DNA of 64,000 bases from an uncultured Prevotella sp. GTDB lineage: Bacteria; Bacteroidota; Bacteroidia; Bacteroidales; Bacteroidaceae. Of this stretch, positions 19,969 to 28,944 are shown in pieces. The stretch spans positions 1 through 64,000 of the forward strand of contig ONYZ01000006.1 of assembly GCA_900322175.1 (NCBI GenBank). Direction: 5' to 3'. The notes under the pieces are model-generated. The model was not told the DNA's origin, did no database searches, and saw only the letters and a list, made by a program, of their open reading frames with translations. How positions within the stretch are numbered: the stretch's first letter is position 1; every line of letters begins with the position of its first letter. The translations under genes were made by a program, and so were the position numbers.

Positions 19969-20733
19969 AGGAGCGTTCTTTTCGCGTTCCTTTAGTTCTT
20001 TACGCAGTTTCAGTTCGTCCATATATCCCGCAGTAATAATACCTGAGGGCAGGGCAATAATAGCTATACCCACTATTGATGATAGGATACTGATAACACG
20101 TCCTGTATTAGATATAGGATATAGATCGCCATAGCCCACAGTAGTGAGTGTACATGCAGCCCAATAAAACGCATCAAAGAAATCGCGGAACAATGGTTGT
20201 CCGCTGGCAGGATTAATCTCTTCCTCAGCATTAAACATAATTAGCGCAGTGATAAAGATATAGAACAACGCGAGCGATGCAACCGTCCACAATATTTTAC
20301 CCTGTTTACGGATAACGGAAACAATAATCATCAGCGGTTCAAAGTAACGTACCACCTTGAATATACGCAACAACTTAAGCAGTCGTGATACACGAACCAC
20401 CTTGAACGTTGGCGATATCATGTTGAACACTGGCAGGATAGACAACAGGTCGATTATGGCCATCGGCGTAAACGGATACACCACGTAAGCACGCCAATCC
20501 TTGTATTTCGATTCGAAATCAGCAGTACACCACCTTAAGATATAATCGATGATAAAAAGCAGACTCGATATCAGGTCCATCCACCAAAACAACTCGTTGT
20601 AATGACGGAACATCAGCGGGAACACACCTATCACTATGGCAAGCAACATTACTCCACCATAAATGCGCGAACAAGTGCTGATCTTTGGTGTCTTTATTAT
20701 CTCGTGTATAAAACTACGCCAATTCTCATCCAT
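19951..20733 (-). CDS. Voltage-gated-type potassium channel
   Basis: Six-helix ion channel of the VIC family, 260 residues. An S4-like positively charged helix is visible (VVRVSRLLKLLRIFKVVRYF, about 130-150). The selectivity filter TTVGYGD lies near residue 198, and the S6 helix is followed by a short charged tail. The start is taken at the ATG at 20733; a GTG two codons upstream (20739) would overlap the MFS stop. It follows the MFS gene directly on the minus strand. The 3' end overlaps the convergent addB by 18 bp. Potassium selectivity is inferred from the GYG filter. Confidence 0.9.
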   Translation of the reverse strand: MDENWRSFIHEIIKTPKISTCSRIYGGVMLLAIVIGVFPLMFRHYNELFWWMDLISSLLFIIDYILRWCTADFESKYKDWRAYVVYPFTPMAIIDLLSILPVFNMISPTFKVVRVSRLLKLLRIFKVVRYFEPLMIIVSVIRKQGKILWTVASLALFYIFITALIMFNAEEEINPASGQPLFRDFFDAFYWAACTLTTVGYGDLYPISNTGRVISILSSIVGIAIIALPSGIITAGYMDELKLRKELKEREKNAPLASAE

Positions 20734-20738
20734 AATCA

Positions 20739-21935
20739 CTATCTGTTTTTATTATTAGTAAACCAGTTATGGGTAAAGTGATACATAACTAGTGCCACTA
20801 GCACCAATACCAATGCAGCAGTTAATGCCCGTGATGTGTCGCCTTGGAATACCGCCAGACCAAGGCCTATACCCCAAGCAATACCACTCTCCCATCCCAA
20901 CAAGAATGTGCTCTGCGATGTACCTCGCTGACAGTGGCGACTCAGTTTGATAAAAAACAGCAAGAATCGAGACCCTATCAGTCCAGTACCCATACCGATA
21001 AACAACGGAGCTGCAATCATTACAACAGGCTGATTGCGGGTAATCATCATCAGCAGTGCAGCACCGATAAGTATCAGTCCCGACACCACCTCACTCTTCA
21101 GTTCAGCATCCTTAAACACAAACCTCTGACTGAGTATTGCAGCAGCAAATCCCACCATCATCATCGAGTAAAAATGCTCGCTCAGCACCACACTTAGTAT
21201 AATTCCTACAACTATTGTTATAAGCTGCAGGTTTACAAACAGCGGGAAACCATGAGGCAGGAAGAATCGGTCTAGACTAACCGTTGGAATATCATCCTGA
21301 GGAGCACGGAAGGGGAAGTTTACCACCATCACCAACACTACTACAGCCAAGGCACAAACCATCGTACCCAGAAGCACGTAGTGGAAACCAGCCAGACGAC
21401 CTATTAGCAGTCCTGCCATAGGCCCCATACTCAGTGCAAATCTAGAAAACCACGCAGCTGAGTGATTAGCCTCTGTGCGCTGGAAAGATTCACTGGTATC
21501 GATAATCAGCGTACTGGTAAGTACCATTTGGGCAAGTCCGAATGCAGCACCCTGGGCCAGACGCTGAACGATGATAATCATCGGATCGGCCACACGCATG
21601 TGCAGTCCGTCGAGATAGTAAAGCGCTCCTATCAGCAAAGCCTCAGCTATTACGGCAAAAATGCATACCAGATTACGGCGATAGTGCTGAACCAGATATG
21701 AAATAAAGGCTCCAAGCAAAAACAGCCCTAGTCCGAATGCTCCCATAGCGATGCCAGCATCGGTCATATCGAATTGCTGGGTCTCCAGCAACCATCTGGG
21801 CATCGTGGGTACCAGCATATATACTGTCATGGCCAGAAGGAAGTTGGCTATTGCCATCAGCCAGAAGTCCTTATGCCACAATCTTATATGTACGGGCGTA
21901 CTCTGTGAATTCATCGAATTTATATGATTTGACAT
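20739..21935 (-). CDS. MFS transporter
   Basis: Major facilitator superfamily permease, 398 residues, about 12 hydrophobic helices. After a short polar N-terminus (MNSQSTPVHIRLWHKDFW) come helices beginning LMAIANFLLAMTVYMLV. No substrate motif is recognised. It could start at 21935 or at a second methionine at 21914; the promoter element at 21947-21954 leaves only a very short leader for the first, so the second is reasonable. The ion channel gene follows with almost no gap. Confidence 0.85.
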   Translation of the reverse strand: MSNHINSMNSQSTPVHIRLWHKDFWLMAIANFLLAMTVYMLVPTMPRWLLETQQFDMTDAGIAMGAFGLGLFLLGAFISYLVQHYRRNLVCIFAVIAEALLIGALYYLDGLHMRVADPMIIIVQRLAQGAAFGLAQMVLTSTLIIDTSESFQRTEANHSAAWFSRFALSMGPMAGLLIGRLAGFHYVLLGTMVCALAVVVLVMVVNFPFRAPQDDIPTVSLDRFFLPHGFPLFVNLQLITIVVGIILSVVLSEHFYSMMMVGFAAAILSQRFVFKDAELKSEVVSGLILIGAALLMMITRNQPVVMIAAPLFIGMGTGLIGSRFLLFFIKLSRHCQRGTSQSTFLLGWESGIAWGIGLGLAVFQGDTSRALTAALVLVLVALVMYHFTHNWFTNNKNR

Positions 21936-21946
21936 TAATTCGGCTG

Positions 21947-22004
21947 CAAAATTAATTATTTTATACGAGAAATTTGCTTTTTTCGCTTTTTTAGTGTATT
22001 TTTG
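21947..22004. promoter_or_regulatory. Divergent promoters for the MFS and DUF3298 genes
   Basis: Plus strand: TTTG (21973-21976), 20 nt, TATTTTTG (21997-22004), 21 nt before the ATG at 22026. Minus strand: TAATTTTG (complement of 21947-21954) upstream of the MFS gene, without a clear -33. The two share less than 60 bp. Confidence 0.7.
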
Positions 22005-22025
22005 CGCAAAAATAGTGCATATATT

Positions 22026-22835
22026 ATGGTGAACCGACTTAGAACAACCCTGTTTCTGCTAGTTCTGGTGTTTTCATCCAGTTGTAGGAATAATGACGAG
22101 CCACGACTGACTTTCGAGACTCTCGAGGCTGAAAAGTCTACGCGCCTTTCTAACGAGGAGCGCTCACCTCTCTGTAGCGTAAGTCTTAAGATAGCAGCTG
22201 CAACACAGGAGAGCGGAAAGGTTGGCGAGAAAATCAATGCCAGTGTGGCTTACCATCTGTTTAACAAAAAAAATATAGGTCTTAAGGGATGTATAGAGCA
22301 GTTTGCCGAAAACTATGTAAAAACCTACAAAAACAATATGCTCCCGCTATACAACGAGGATCGTACCGACTCCACCAAGCGACAATGGTATGAGTTCCAC
22401 TATATCATCACTTCTACCACTGAACAGACCTCACGACGCACCCTTGTCTATCTGGCCACTGTCGACTATAGTGAGGGACATACCAATAGCATCCATCAAA
22501 CTATCCCACTTAATTTCTACAGCGATACTGGCGATGAGATTGAACGAAACGATATCTTTGTGGATGGCTACGAAACCCAACTTAAACCCATACTGCTCAA
22601 AGCACTGATGGAGAGAGTTGAGGTTGAGAGCATCGGTGAGTTGAAGGAGAAGGGATACCTGCAGACAGTTGACATCTACCCATCTGAAAACATCATCGTG
22701 GGCGACAATACTATTACATTTATCTACAATCCATCCGAGATTGCATCTCTCGAACTTGGTACCATCCAGCTTATACTGACCTATGCTCAGATGGAGAAGC
22801 TTATCAAACCACAATTCTTACAGTCATTACAATGA
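22026..22835 (+). CDS. DUF3298-domain lipoprotein (RsiV-like)
   Basis: Predicted lipoprotein of 269 residues. The signal peptide with lipobox ends FSSSC (Cys at about residue 20). The body matches the PdaC/RsiV-like DUF4163-DUF3298 arrangement: a first domain around YEFHYIITS, then FVDGYETQLKPILLKAL, and the C-terminal strand pattern TITFIYNPSEIASLELGTIQ typical of DUF3298. The function is unknown; the family includes anti-sigma and wall-related proteins. The start at ATG 22026 is preferred over an in-frame TTG at 22002, which overlaps the -7 promoter element. The stop overlaps rsmG by 4 bp. Confidence 0.82.
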   Translation: MVNRLRTTLFLLVLVFSSSCRNNDEPRLTFETLEAEKSTRLSNEERSPLCSVSLKIAAATQESGKVGEKINASVAYHLFNKKNIGLKGCIEQFAENYVKTYKNNMLPLYNEDRTDSTKRQWYEFHYIITSTTEQTSRRTLVYLATVDYSEGHTNSIHQTIPLNFYSDTGDEIERNDIFVDGYETQLKPILLKALMERVEVESIGELKEKGYLQTVDIYPSENIIVGDNTITFIYNPSEIASLELGTIQLILTYAQMEKLIKPQFLQSLQ

Positions 22836-23458
22836 ACGCAAAGATTATCTACAGATACTTTCCACATCTTACCGATGAGCAGCTCACACAGTTTGCTACA
22901 CTTGGTGAGTTATATCGCGACTGGAATGCCAAGATCAATGTCATATCGCGCAAAGATATCGACCATTTCTATGAGCATCATGTGCTCCACTCATTGGCCA
23001 TCGCCAAGATTATCAACTTCCGTCCTGGCACAAGTATTCTTGACTTTGGTACAGGTGGTGGATTCCCAGGCGTGCCACTTTCTATTCTGTTCCCAGAGTG
23101 TAAGTTCAAACTCATTGATGGAACCGGAAAGAAGATACGTGTAGCACAAGAGGTATGCGATGCCATCGGACTAAAGAACTGCTCACCAACACATCTTCGT
23201 GGTGAGGACGAAAAAGACAAGTACGACTTTATCGTATCTCGAGCAGTGATGGCCCTACCCGATCTTGTGAAACTTATGCGCAAGAACATCTCTAAGCAGC
23301 ACCAAAATTCACTGCCCAACGGTGTGATATGCCTTAAGGGCGGTAATCTTCAGAACGAACTACAGCCTTTTCACAGGATTGTAGAGACTACCGATATCTC
23401 GCAGTTCTTCAGCGAAGAGTGGTTTAAAGAGAAATATATAATCTACCTGCCGCTATGA
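22832..23458 (+). CDS. rsmG: 16S rRNA (guanine-527-N7) methyltransferase
   Basis: RsmG (GidB) methylates G527 of 16S rRNA using SAM. It is 208 residues, as usual. The SAM-binding motif ILDFGTGGGFPGVPLSILFP (about 69-88) is diagnostic, as is the early NVISRKDID. It is translationally coupled to both neighbours (4-bp overlaps each side), forming lipoprotein-rsmG-MBL. Confidence 0.96.
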   Translation: MNAKIIYRYFPHLTDEQLTQFATLGELYRDWNAKINVISRKDIDHFYEHHVLHSLAIAKIINFRPGTSILDFGTGGGFPGVPLSILFPECKFKLIDGTGKKIRVAQEVCDAIGLKNCSPTHLRGEDEKDKYDFIVSRAVMALPDLVKLMRKNISKQHQNSLPNGVICLKGGNLQNELQPFHRIVETTDISQFFSEEWFKEKYIIYLPL

Positions 23459-24102
23459 TTACTGTCAAGACATTCTGTTTCAACCTGCTGCAGGAGAACA
23501 CTTACGTGGTGAGCGATGATACCCAGGAGTGTGTCATCATAGATTGTGGTGCTTACTATCAGGAAGAGCGCGATGCATTGGTGAAATACATCAGCGACAA
23601 TCATCTCAAGCCCACACACCTGTTATGCACTCATGGCCACTTCGACCACAACTTTGGCATAAACACGGTGTATGAAACTTGGGGATTAAAACCCGAGATA
23701 GCCTCCGACGACGATTGGCTCATCAGCGACTTATCCGGGCAGTTCTTGGCTATGGCGGGAGTGAAACTAAAATGGACGTATCCTGAACCAGGACACTTCT
23801 TTGATAATAACGAAATAATTCGTTTTGGCAGCCATCAGCTGCAGATTCTTCGCACACCTGGACATACGCCTGGCGGAGTAACCTTTTATTGTGCAGAAGA
23901 AGGTATTGCCTTTACAGGCGATACCCTGTTTAGAATGAGCATAGGCCGCACCGATTTCGAACGCGGCAGCTATGCCGATATACTTGATAGTCTGAGGAAT
24001 GTTATAGCCCAACTCCCCGCCGATACTAAAGTGTATTGTGGGCATGGTCCGCAAACCACTATTGGCGACGAATTGAACTATAACCCATATCTCAACTCTT
24101 AA
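23455..24102 (+). CDS. MBL-fold metallo-hydrolase (YcbL/glyoxalase II-like)
   Basis: Zinc-dependent hydrolase of the metallo-beta-lactamase fold, 215 residues. It has the metal motif THGHFDH (about 59-65), then TPGHTPGG, FTGDTLF and the C-terminal GHGPQTT. Length and motifs fit YcbL/glyoxalase II-like hydrolases; the substrate cannot be told. It overlaps rsmG by 4 bp. Its stop is followed by a short AT-rich repeat shared with the convergent SulP gene end. Confidence 0.92.
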   Translation: MITVKTFCFNLLQENTYVVSDDTQECVIIDCGAYYQEERDALVKYISDNHLKPTHLLCTHGHFDHNFGINTVYETWGLKPEIASDDDWLISDLSGQFLAMAGVKLKWTYPEPGHFFDNNEIIRFGSHQLQILRTPGHTPGGVTFYCAEEGIAFTGDTLFRMSIGRTDFERGSYADILDSLRNVIAQLPADTKVYCGHGPQTTIGDELNYNPYLNS

Positions 24103-24140
24103 TCCTCTAAATTCTTAATTCTCACTTCTGAATTAATCTA
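24103..24140. repeat. AATT-type repeat between convergent genes
   Basis: The sequence between the MBL stop (24102) and the SulP stop (24122), running into the last SulP codons, is made of AAATTCTTAATT-like units (24110-24121). It is the same family as the operon-spacer repeats elsewhere in the window. Confidence 0.6.
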
Positions 24141-25828
24141 TTAGCGCGCTCCAGCGCGATATTGATGTGCGAGCAGATATTCTCCTCGCCCAGCATCTGG
24201 TCGAATCCGGCCTTGTGCAGTACGGCCTGAACCTTCTCGTTCACACCCGACAGCACTACCTGTATACCCTCAGCCTGGCTCATCGCGCACAGGTTGGTAA
24301 GGTTGTGGATACCTGTAGAGTCAACAAATGGCACCTTACGCATACGGATGATACGCACCTTGGGGCGCTGATGTCCCATAGTACTCATCAGATCCTCAAA
24401 CTTATTACCAGCTCCAAAGAAGTAAGGACCGTTAATCTCATAAACCTCCACACCCTCTGGTATAGTAAGATGCTCCAGGTTACCCATCTGGAAGTCGCTC
24501 TGCTCCTCCTCGGGGTCAATCTCGTCGCTGATAACCTTCACATCGGTAGTCTCAGCCATACGACGCATGAACAGCAGACAAGCACATATCAGTCCTACCT
24601 CGATAGCTATGGTGAGGTCGAATATTACTGTAAGCAGGAATGTTACCGCCAGCACGATGACATCGCTCTTGGGGTTCTTCATTATCGAAGCGAATGAGCG
24701 CCATCCACTCATGTTGTAGCTCACGATTACCAGCACACCGGCCAAACATGCCATTGGAATATACTGAGCCAGAGGCATCAGAAACAGGAATATCAACAAC
24801 AGCACAGCAGCATGCACGATACCAGCTACAGGAGTGCGTCCACCATTATTGATGTTGGTCATCGTACGTGCGATGGCACCAGTAGCAGGAATACCTCCGA
24901 AGATTGGACTGGCCAGGTTTGCTACACCCTGAGCAATAAGTTCGGTGTTAGAGTCGTGACGATCACCTATCACACCGTCAGCCACAGTGGCAGAAAGCAA
25001 AGATTCAATTGCACCAAGAATGGCAATTGTGATAGCTGGCGACACCAGACCCTTAATCACATCCCACGAGAGTGCAGGCATCTCGGCACCAGGCAGTTTG
25101 TTCGAAATCGAGAATCTGTCGCCGATAGTCTCAACGCTATCCACTCCGGCATATTGCTTAAGCAGCAGCACGGCTACAGTCATCACAATGATTGCGATAA
25201 GCGATCCGGGCAACTTCTTCAGCACATTATTATATTTAGCTATCATAGGCCAGCCTGCAATCACAGCTACCGAACCGATTCCTACGCCAGCACTCCACAG
25301 GTCGATGGTGGTAAAGTGCTGAATATAGGCAATCCACTTCTCAATGAAGTCGCTTGGTACACTCTCCATCGTGAGTCCGAACAGATCCTTGATCTGTGTG
25401 GTAAAGATGGTAAGCGCAATACCACTAGTAAAGCCCACTACAATAGGATATGGTATATACTTGATGATGGTTCCAAGATGCAGCACACCAAAGAGTATCA
25501 GAAACACACCAGCCATCAGTGTTGCAATGGTCAGTCCCTCAAATCCATACTGCTGTATTATTCCGTAGATAATAATGATAAACGCACCGGTAGGTCCGCC
25601 AATCTGTACTTTAGAGCCACCAAGTACCGATATAATCAGTCCGGCAACGATGGCAGTGATAATACCCTTCTCAGGGGTTACACCCGATGCGATACCGAAG
25701 GCAATAGCCAATGGCAATGCTACGATACCGACGATGATACCGGCCAATAGGTCGGTGGTAAACTGTTGTTTGTTGTAATGCAGAAGTGTCTGCAACAGTT
25801 TCGGCTTGAATGCTAATGTTGTCATCAT
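24122..25828 (-). CDS. SulP-family anion transporter with STAS domain
   Basis: Inorganic anion (sulfate, bicarbonate or similar) permease, 568 residues. A long membrane domain begins LLAGIIVGIVALPLAIAFGI (about 26-45), the SulP signature region. The C-terminal STAS domain (about 445-568) has VPFVDSTGIHNL. It has its own promoter, divergent from the lipoprotein gene at 25990. The substrate is not determinable from sequence alone. Confidence 0.93.
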   Translation of the reverse strand: MMTTLAFKPKLLQTLLHYNKQQFTTDLLAGIIVGIVALPLAIAFGIASGVTPEKGIITAIVAGLIISVLGGSKVQIGGPTGAFIIIIYGIIQQYGFEGLTIATLMAGVFLILFGVLHLGTIIKYIPYPIVVGFTSGIALTIFTTQIKDLFGLTMESVPSDFIEKWIAYIQHFTTIDLWSAGVGIGSVAVIAGWPMIAKYNNVLKKLPGSLIAIIVMTVAVLLLKQYAGVDSVETIGDRFSISNKLPGAEMPALSWDVIKGLVSPAITIAILGAIESLLSATVADGVIGDRHDSNTELIAQGVANLASPIFGGIPATGAIARTMTNINNGGRTPVAGIVHAAVLLLIFLFLMPLAQYIPMACLAGVLVIVSYNMSGWRSFASIMKNPKSDVIVLAVTFLLTVIFDLTIAIEVGLICACLLFMRRMAETTDVKVISDEIDPEEEQSDFQMGNLEHLTIPEGVEVYEINGPYFFGAGNKFEDLMSTMGHQRPKVRIIRMRKVPFVDSTGIHNLTNLCAMSQAEGIQVVLSGVNEKVQAVLHKAGFDQMLGEENICSHINIALERANRLIQK

Positions 25829-25866
25829 CTTTGTATTAATAACATGTTATCTTGAAAAAACGCGTG

Positions 25867-25897
25867 CAAAAGTATAAAAAAAATAAAAAATCAGCAA
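25867..25897 (-). promoter_or_regulatory. Promoter of the SulP gene
   Basis: On the minus strand: TTG (complement of 25895-25897), 20 nt, TACTTTTG (complement of 25867-25874), then CACGCG. It is followed by a leader of about 30 nt to the ATG. Confidence 0.7.
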
Positions 25898-25899
25898 CT

Positions 25900-25934
25900 T
25901 TTGCGCCATCGTATTCTAAAAAACTTTATTTTTG
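25900..25934 (+). promoter_or_regulatory. Promoter of the Ala/Lys-rich lipoprotein gene
   Basis: TTTG (25900-25903), 23 nt, TATTTTTG (25927-25934). It is almost back to back with the SulP promoter. The spacing is slightly long. The leader to the ATG at 25990 is about 50 nt. Confidence 0.6.
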
Positions 25935-25989
25935 TTGCCAAAAATCAAGTCATTCTATTGTTTTACTAAAAAATTAATTTGAAAGTATT

Positions 25990-26619
25990 ATGAAAAAAGT
26001 TCTTTTCGCAGTAGTGGCCTGCTTGGCCATGGGTTTCGCATCTTGTGGTAACAAGACTCAGGCTCCAGCCGAGGCAGCCGATTCAGAAGTAGTAGCCGAA
26101 GAGCCCAACGTAGATGAGGCTGTAAGTGCTATCACCGCTGCTCTGTCAGAGCAGATCGAGGCTAAGGATGCCACAAAGCTCCAGGAGGTTCTTGCCACCG
26201 TTCAGGAGAAGGTTAAGGAGTTTATCACCACCAATCCAGAGTTGGCTAAGGAGTATGTAACCAAGGTTCAGGATTTCCTGAAGACCAACGCTGATCAGAT
26301 TAAGGCTTTTGCTGGCGACAACGCAGCAGTAGCTTCTGCAGTTGCAGCTATCACTACAACTCCAGCCGAGACATTTGTTAATGGTCTTGCTTCAGCCGTT
26401 GGTGGCGTTGAGGAGGCAGGTCAGGCTGCTGTCGATCAGGCCGCTGATGCAGCTAAAGCTGCAAAGGAGGATGCAAAGAAGGCTGGCCTGGATGCAATTG
26501 ACAACACCAAGAAGGCTGCTGAAGATGCAGCTAAAGCTGCAAAGGAGGATGCCAAGAAGAAGGCTAACGAGGCTATCGATGGTGCTGCCGATAAGATGAA
26601 GAAGGGTCTGGGTCTGTAA
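25990..26619 (+). CDS. Ala/Lys-rich helical lipoprotein
   Basis: Unrecognised 209-residue lipoprotein. The signal peptide ends MGFASC (lipobox Cys near residue 19). An acidic linker is followed by a long, almost certainly helical region. The C-terminal third has a duplicated block AAKAAKEDAKK (around 156-166 and 182-192), encoded by near-identical DNA at about 26448 and 26524. This resembles LEA-like or periplasmic coiled-coil proteins. It has its own promoter and a strong terminator pair, so it is a monocistronic and possibly highly expressed gene. No enzymatic motif is visible. Confidence 0.85.
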   Translation: MKKVLFAVVACLAMGFASCGNKTQAPAEAADSEVVAEEPNVDEAVSAITAALSEQIEAKDATKLQEVLATVQEKVKEFITTNPELAKEYVTKVQDFLKTNADQIKAFAGDNAAVASAVAAITTTPAETFVNGLASAVGGVEEAGQAAVDQAADAAKAAKEDAKKAGLDAIDNTKKAAEDAAKAAKEDAKKKANEAIDGAADKMKKGLGL

Positions 26620-26639
26620 GTTTTGACTCCATAGTATTC

Positions 26640-26676
26640 AAAAAGCTACTTTTCGTATCCCGAGAAGTAGCTTTTT
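26640..26676 (+). terminator. Intrinsic terminator of the Ala/Lys-rich lipoprotein gene
   Basis: AAAAAGCTACTTTTC (26640-26654) pairs with GAGAAGTAGCTTTTT (26662-26676), one G-T pair, ending in a run of five T. It lies 20 bp after the stop codon. Confidence 0.8.
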
Positions 26677-26686
26677 GCTGTGTAAT

Positions 26687-26720
26687 AAGTAACTTTTCGG
26701 ACTGCGAAAAGCTACTTTTT
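26687..26720. terminator. Second stem-loop, near-copy of the first
   Basis: AAGTAACTTTTCG (26687-26699) pairs with CGAAAAGCTACTT (26705-26717), one mismatch, followed by TTT. The arms repeat the first terminator (AAAAGCTACTT), so the arms of the two could also cross-pair. It sits just before the convergent xthA stop and may end both transcripts. Confidence 0.65.
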
Positions 26721-26724
26721 AGGA

Positions 26725-27474
26725 TCAGATAAGTGTCAGCTCTACCGGACAGTGGTCGCTACCCAGGATTTCTGTATGAATACGGGCATCGTCCATACGC
26801 TCACGCAGACGATTGCTTATCACGAAATAGTCTATACGCCACCCAGCATTCTTCTGTCGGGCTTGGAATCGATAGCTCCACCATGAGTAAGTTACCTGTT
26901 CGGGATATTTGTAGCGGAAACTATCCGTAAATCCAGAATCTAGCAGAGTGGTAAACTTCTCACGCTCCTGATCGGTAAAACCGGCATTCATACGGTTGGT
27001 CTTAGGATTCTTCAGGTCTATCTCTTCGTGAGCAACATTCAGGTCGCCGCAGAGTATCACGGGTTTCTTCTGGTCGAGTGCCATCAGATATCGGCGGAAG
27101 TCATCTTCCCACGTCATGCGATAGTCCAGACGCTTCAGACCGTCCTGCGAGTTTGGTGTGTAGCATGTCACCAGATAGAAGTCATCCATCTCGAGTGTTA
27201 TCACACGGCCCTCATGGTCGTGTTCGTCGATGCCTATTCCGTATGTCACGCTCAGTGGCTTGTGTTTAGTAAAAATAGCCGTACCGCTATAGCCCTTTTT
27301 CTCGGCATAGTTCCAATAACTCTCGTAGCCATCAAACTGCAGGTCGAGCTGTCCCTCCTGCATCTTGGTTTCTTGCAGACAGAAGAAGTCTGCATCCAGT
27401 TCACGGAATATATCACTAAACCCCTTACCCCCACAAGCCCTAAGGCCGTTTACGTTCCAACTTATAAATTTCAT
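26725..27474 (-). CDS. xthA: Exodeoxyribonuclease III (AP endonuclease)
   Basis: Base-excision repair endonuclease of the ExoIII/EEP family, 249 residues. It starts MKFISWNVNGLRA. The metal-binding QETKMQEGQ is present (E near residue 36). CGDLNVAHEEIDLKNP carries the D-x-N catalytic pair, and SDHCPVELTLI ends the protein with the catalytic His. All expected motifs are present. It is convergent with the upstream lipoprotein gene. Confidence 0.96.
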   Translation of the reverse strand: MKFISWNVNGLRACGGKGFSDIFRELDADFFCLQETKMQEGQLDLQFDGYESYWNYAEKKGYSGTAIFTKHKPLSVTYGIGIDEHDHEGRVITLEMDDFYLVTCYTPNSQDGLKRLDYRMTWEDDFRRYLMALDQKKPVILCGDLNVAHEEIDLKNPKTNRMNAGFTDQEREKFTTLLDSGFTDSFRYKYPEQVTYSWWSYRFQARQKNAGWRIDYFVISNRLRERMDDARIHTEILGSDHCPVELTLI

Positions 27475-27492
27475 ACCTAAATATTTATTGGC

Positions 27493-27528
27493 TAGAAAAA
27501 ATAGAAGGCTAGCAGTGATATGCTCGCC
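27493..27528 (-). terminator. Intrinsic terminator of the glucan operon
   Basis: On the minus strand GGCGAGCA and TGCTAGCC (27521-27528 and 27507-27514) pair with one mismatch around a 6-nt loop. A T-rich tract follows (complement of 27493-27506). It lies about 35 bp after the GH57 stop. Confidence 0.65.
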
Positions 27529-27561
27529 TCCCTTTTCTTTTGTATTCCTACTTGGGGATGA

Positions 27562-28944
27562 TTACTTCTTTTCAGCAGCTTTTGCCTTAGTAGCAGCTTT
27601 AGCTTTTGGTGCAGCCTTTGGTTTAGCTGCGGCCTTTGGCTTGCTTGCTTCCAGCTTCTCCAGTTTTGCCTTCAAGCGTGTAATCTCCTTATCCTTCATC
27701 TCTATCTCGTCACCCTGATTCTTGATGGTAGTAAGCAGACCTTCCAACTCATCATTGTCGATGTCGAGTGGATAGAGGGCATTAACTCTGTTGATGAAGT
27801 CACCCAGAATGTTCATATAGTTGGTAAATGCATCAAACGGACCACTGTAGATACCACGATCCAGTCCCACGTTAGATGGTTTGGTGGTCATAAAGCGGAA
27901 GTTGTTCGAAGCCTGCAGATAATCCCAGTCCTGATTGATACGTGGGTCGTTGGCAATACGCACACGATCAGCAACCGAATAGAGCTTGCTGAATGCCTCA
28001 CGCTGCATGGCGTTACCCAACCAGCAGCTCACGTCGCGCTCCTCGTCTACCCACGACAGAGTATCGGGCACGTCTATCTGACTTACACTCTTGCAAGCCT
28101 TGCAAATCTCAGTTGGTGTAGAGAATGTGATGCCCTTCTCCTTGGCCTGTGCAGGTAGAGCCTTCAGGAAGTCGAGAATGTTTGAACTGAGTGGCTGAGC
28201 AATACCCAGAGCCGAGAGTTCCATGAAGATATTGATGATCTGCTCTTCCTCTGGCAGACGGGCTATGCGATCGATATAATTATCGGCAAAGAGTGGATAG
28301 CCATCCCACTCGCTATTGTTGAATCGCAGAGAGATATCGTCAGAAAGCTCGACATCGCGGAGCAACAACTTGAGGTTTGGCGCCAGATTACAGTGATACA
28401 GATAGTGAGGCGACTTCCAACCGAGCACATGCTTTGCACCCTCGGTCAGCATACCTTTGAATCCCATTGATGCTACCTGAGCACCGATGTCGTCGCTATA
28501 GATGAGCGATGAGTTACGCAGTACGGTTGGCTTCTTGCCAAACAACTCTTCTATCTTGGTGCACTGCTTCTTCACATCAGCTGCAAAGCTGTCAGGATTG
28601 GCCAACGACGAAAGACCGTGGCTATATGGTTCAGCCAGGAACTCTACACAGCCAGTATCGTTCAGAGCCTGCAGTTTCTCAAGCACCTGTGGAGCGTGCA
28701 TCTCCAGCTGCTCGATACCTGTACCACTCAGCGAGAATGCTACCTTGAAGAACTTGCCGTGCTCATTTATCATATCATGCAGAGCATTGAGTGCTGGCAT
28801 GTACGAGCGCTCGGCTATGTCGGTGATGCTACGCTCGTTCTCGTAGTCATCATAGTAATAATGATCGGTACCGATATCAAAGAAACGGTAACGCTTCAGA
28901 TGGATGATCTGATGTATCTCGAAATATAAACAAATTGTTTTCAT
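27562..28944 (-). CDS. GH57 alpha-amylase family protein with Lys/Ala-rich tail
   Basis: Glycoside hydrolase family 57, a glucan hydrolase or glucanotransferase, 460 residues. It opens MKTICLYFEIHQIIHLKRYR, the HQ/H motif near the N-terminus typical of GH57. CVEFLAEPYSHGLSSL (about 106-121) holds a conserved Glu region. There is no signal peptide, so it acts in the cytoplasm. After the domain there is a short coiled coil (about 400-435) and a tail of Lys, Ala and Pro (about 436-460) that looks like a histone H1-type tail. It is last in an operon with GT4 and a debranching enzyme, pointing to storage glycogen turnover. Confidence 0.88.
   Translation of the reverse strand: MKTICLYFEIHQIIHLKRYRFFDIGTDHYYYDDYENERSITDIAERSYMPALNALHDMINEHGKFFKVAFSLSGTGIEQLEMHAPQVLEKLQALNDTGCVEFLAEPYSHGLSSLANPDSFAADVKKQCTKIEELFGKKPTVLRNSSLIYSDDIGAQVASMGFKGMLTEGAKHVLGWKSPHYLYHCNLAPNLKLLLRDVELSDDISLRFNNSEWDGYPLFADNYIDRIARLPEEEQIINIFMELSALGIAQPLSSNILDFLKALPAQAKEKGITFSTPTEICKACKSVSQIDVPDTLSWVDEERDVSCWLGNAMQREAFSKLYSVADRVRIANDPRINQDWDYLQASNNFRFMTTKPSNVGLDRGIYSGPFDAFTNYMNILGDFINRVNALYPLDIDNDELEGLLTTIKNQGDEIEMKDKEITRLKAKLEKLEASKPKAAAKPKAAPKAKAATKAKAAEKK

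Noticed and set aside
24812..25750. Plus-strand open frame opposite the SulP gene (about 312 codons)
   Set aside because: Shadow of the SulP coding sequence; low-complexity His/Ser/Thr-rich translation with no domain.
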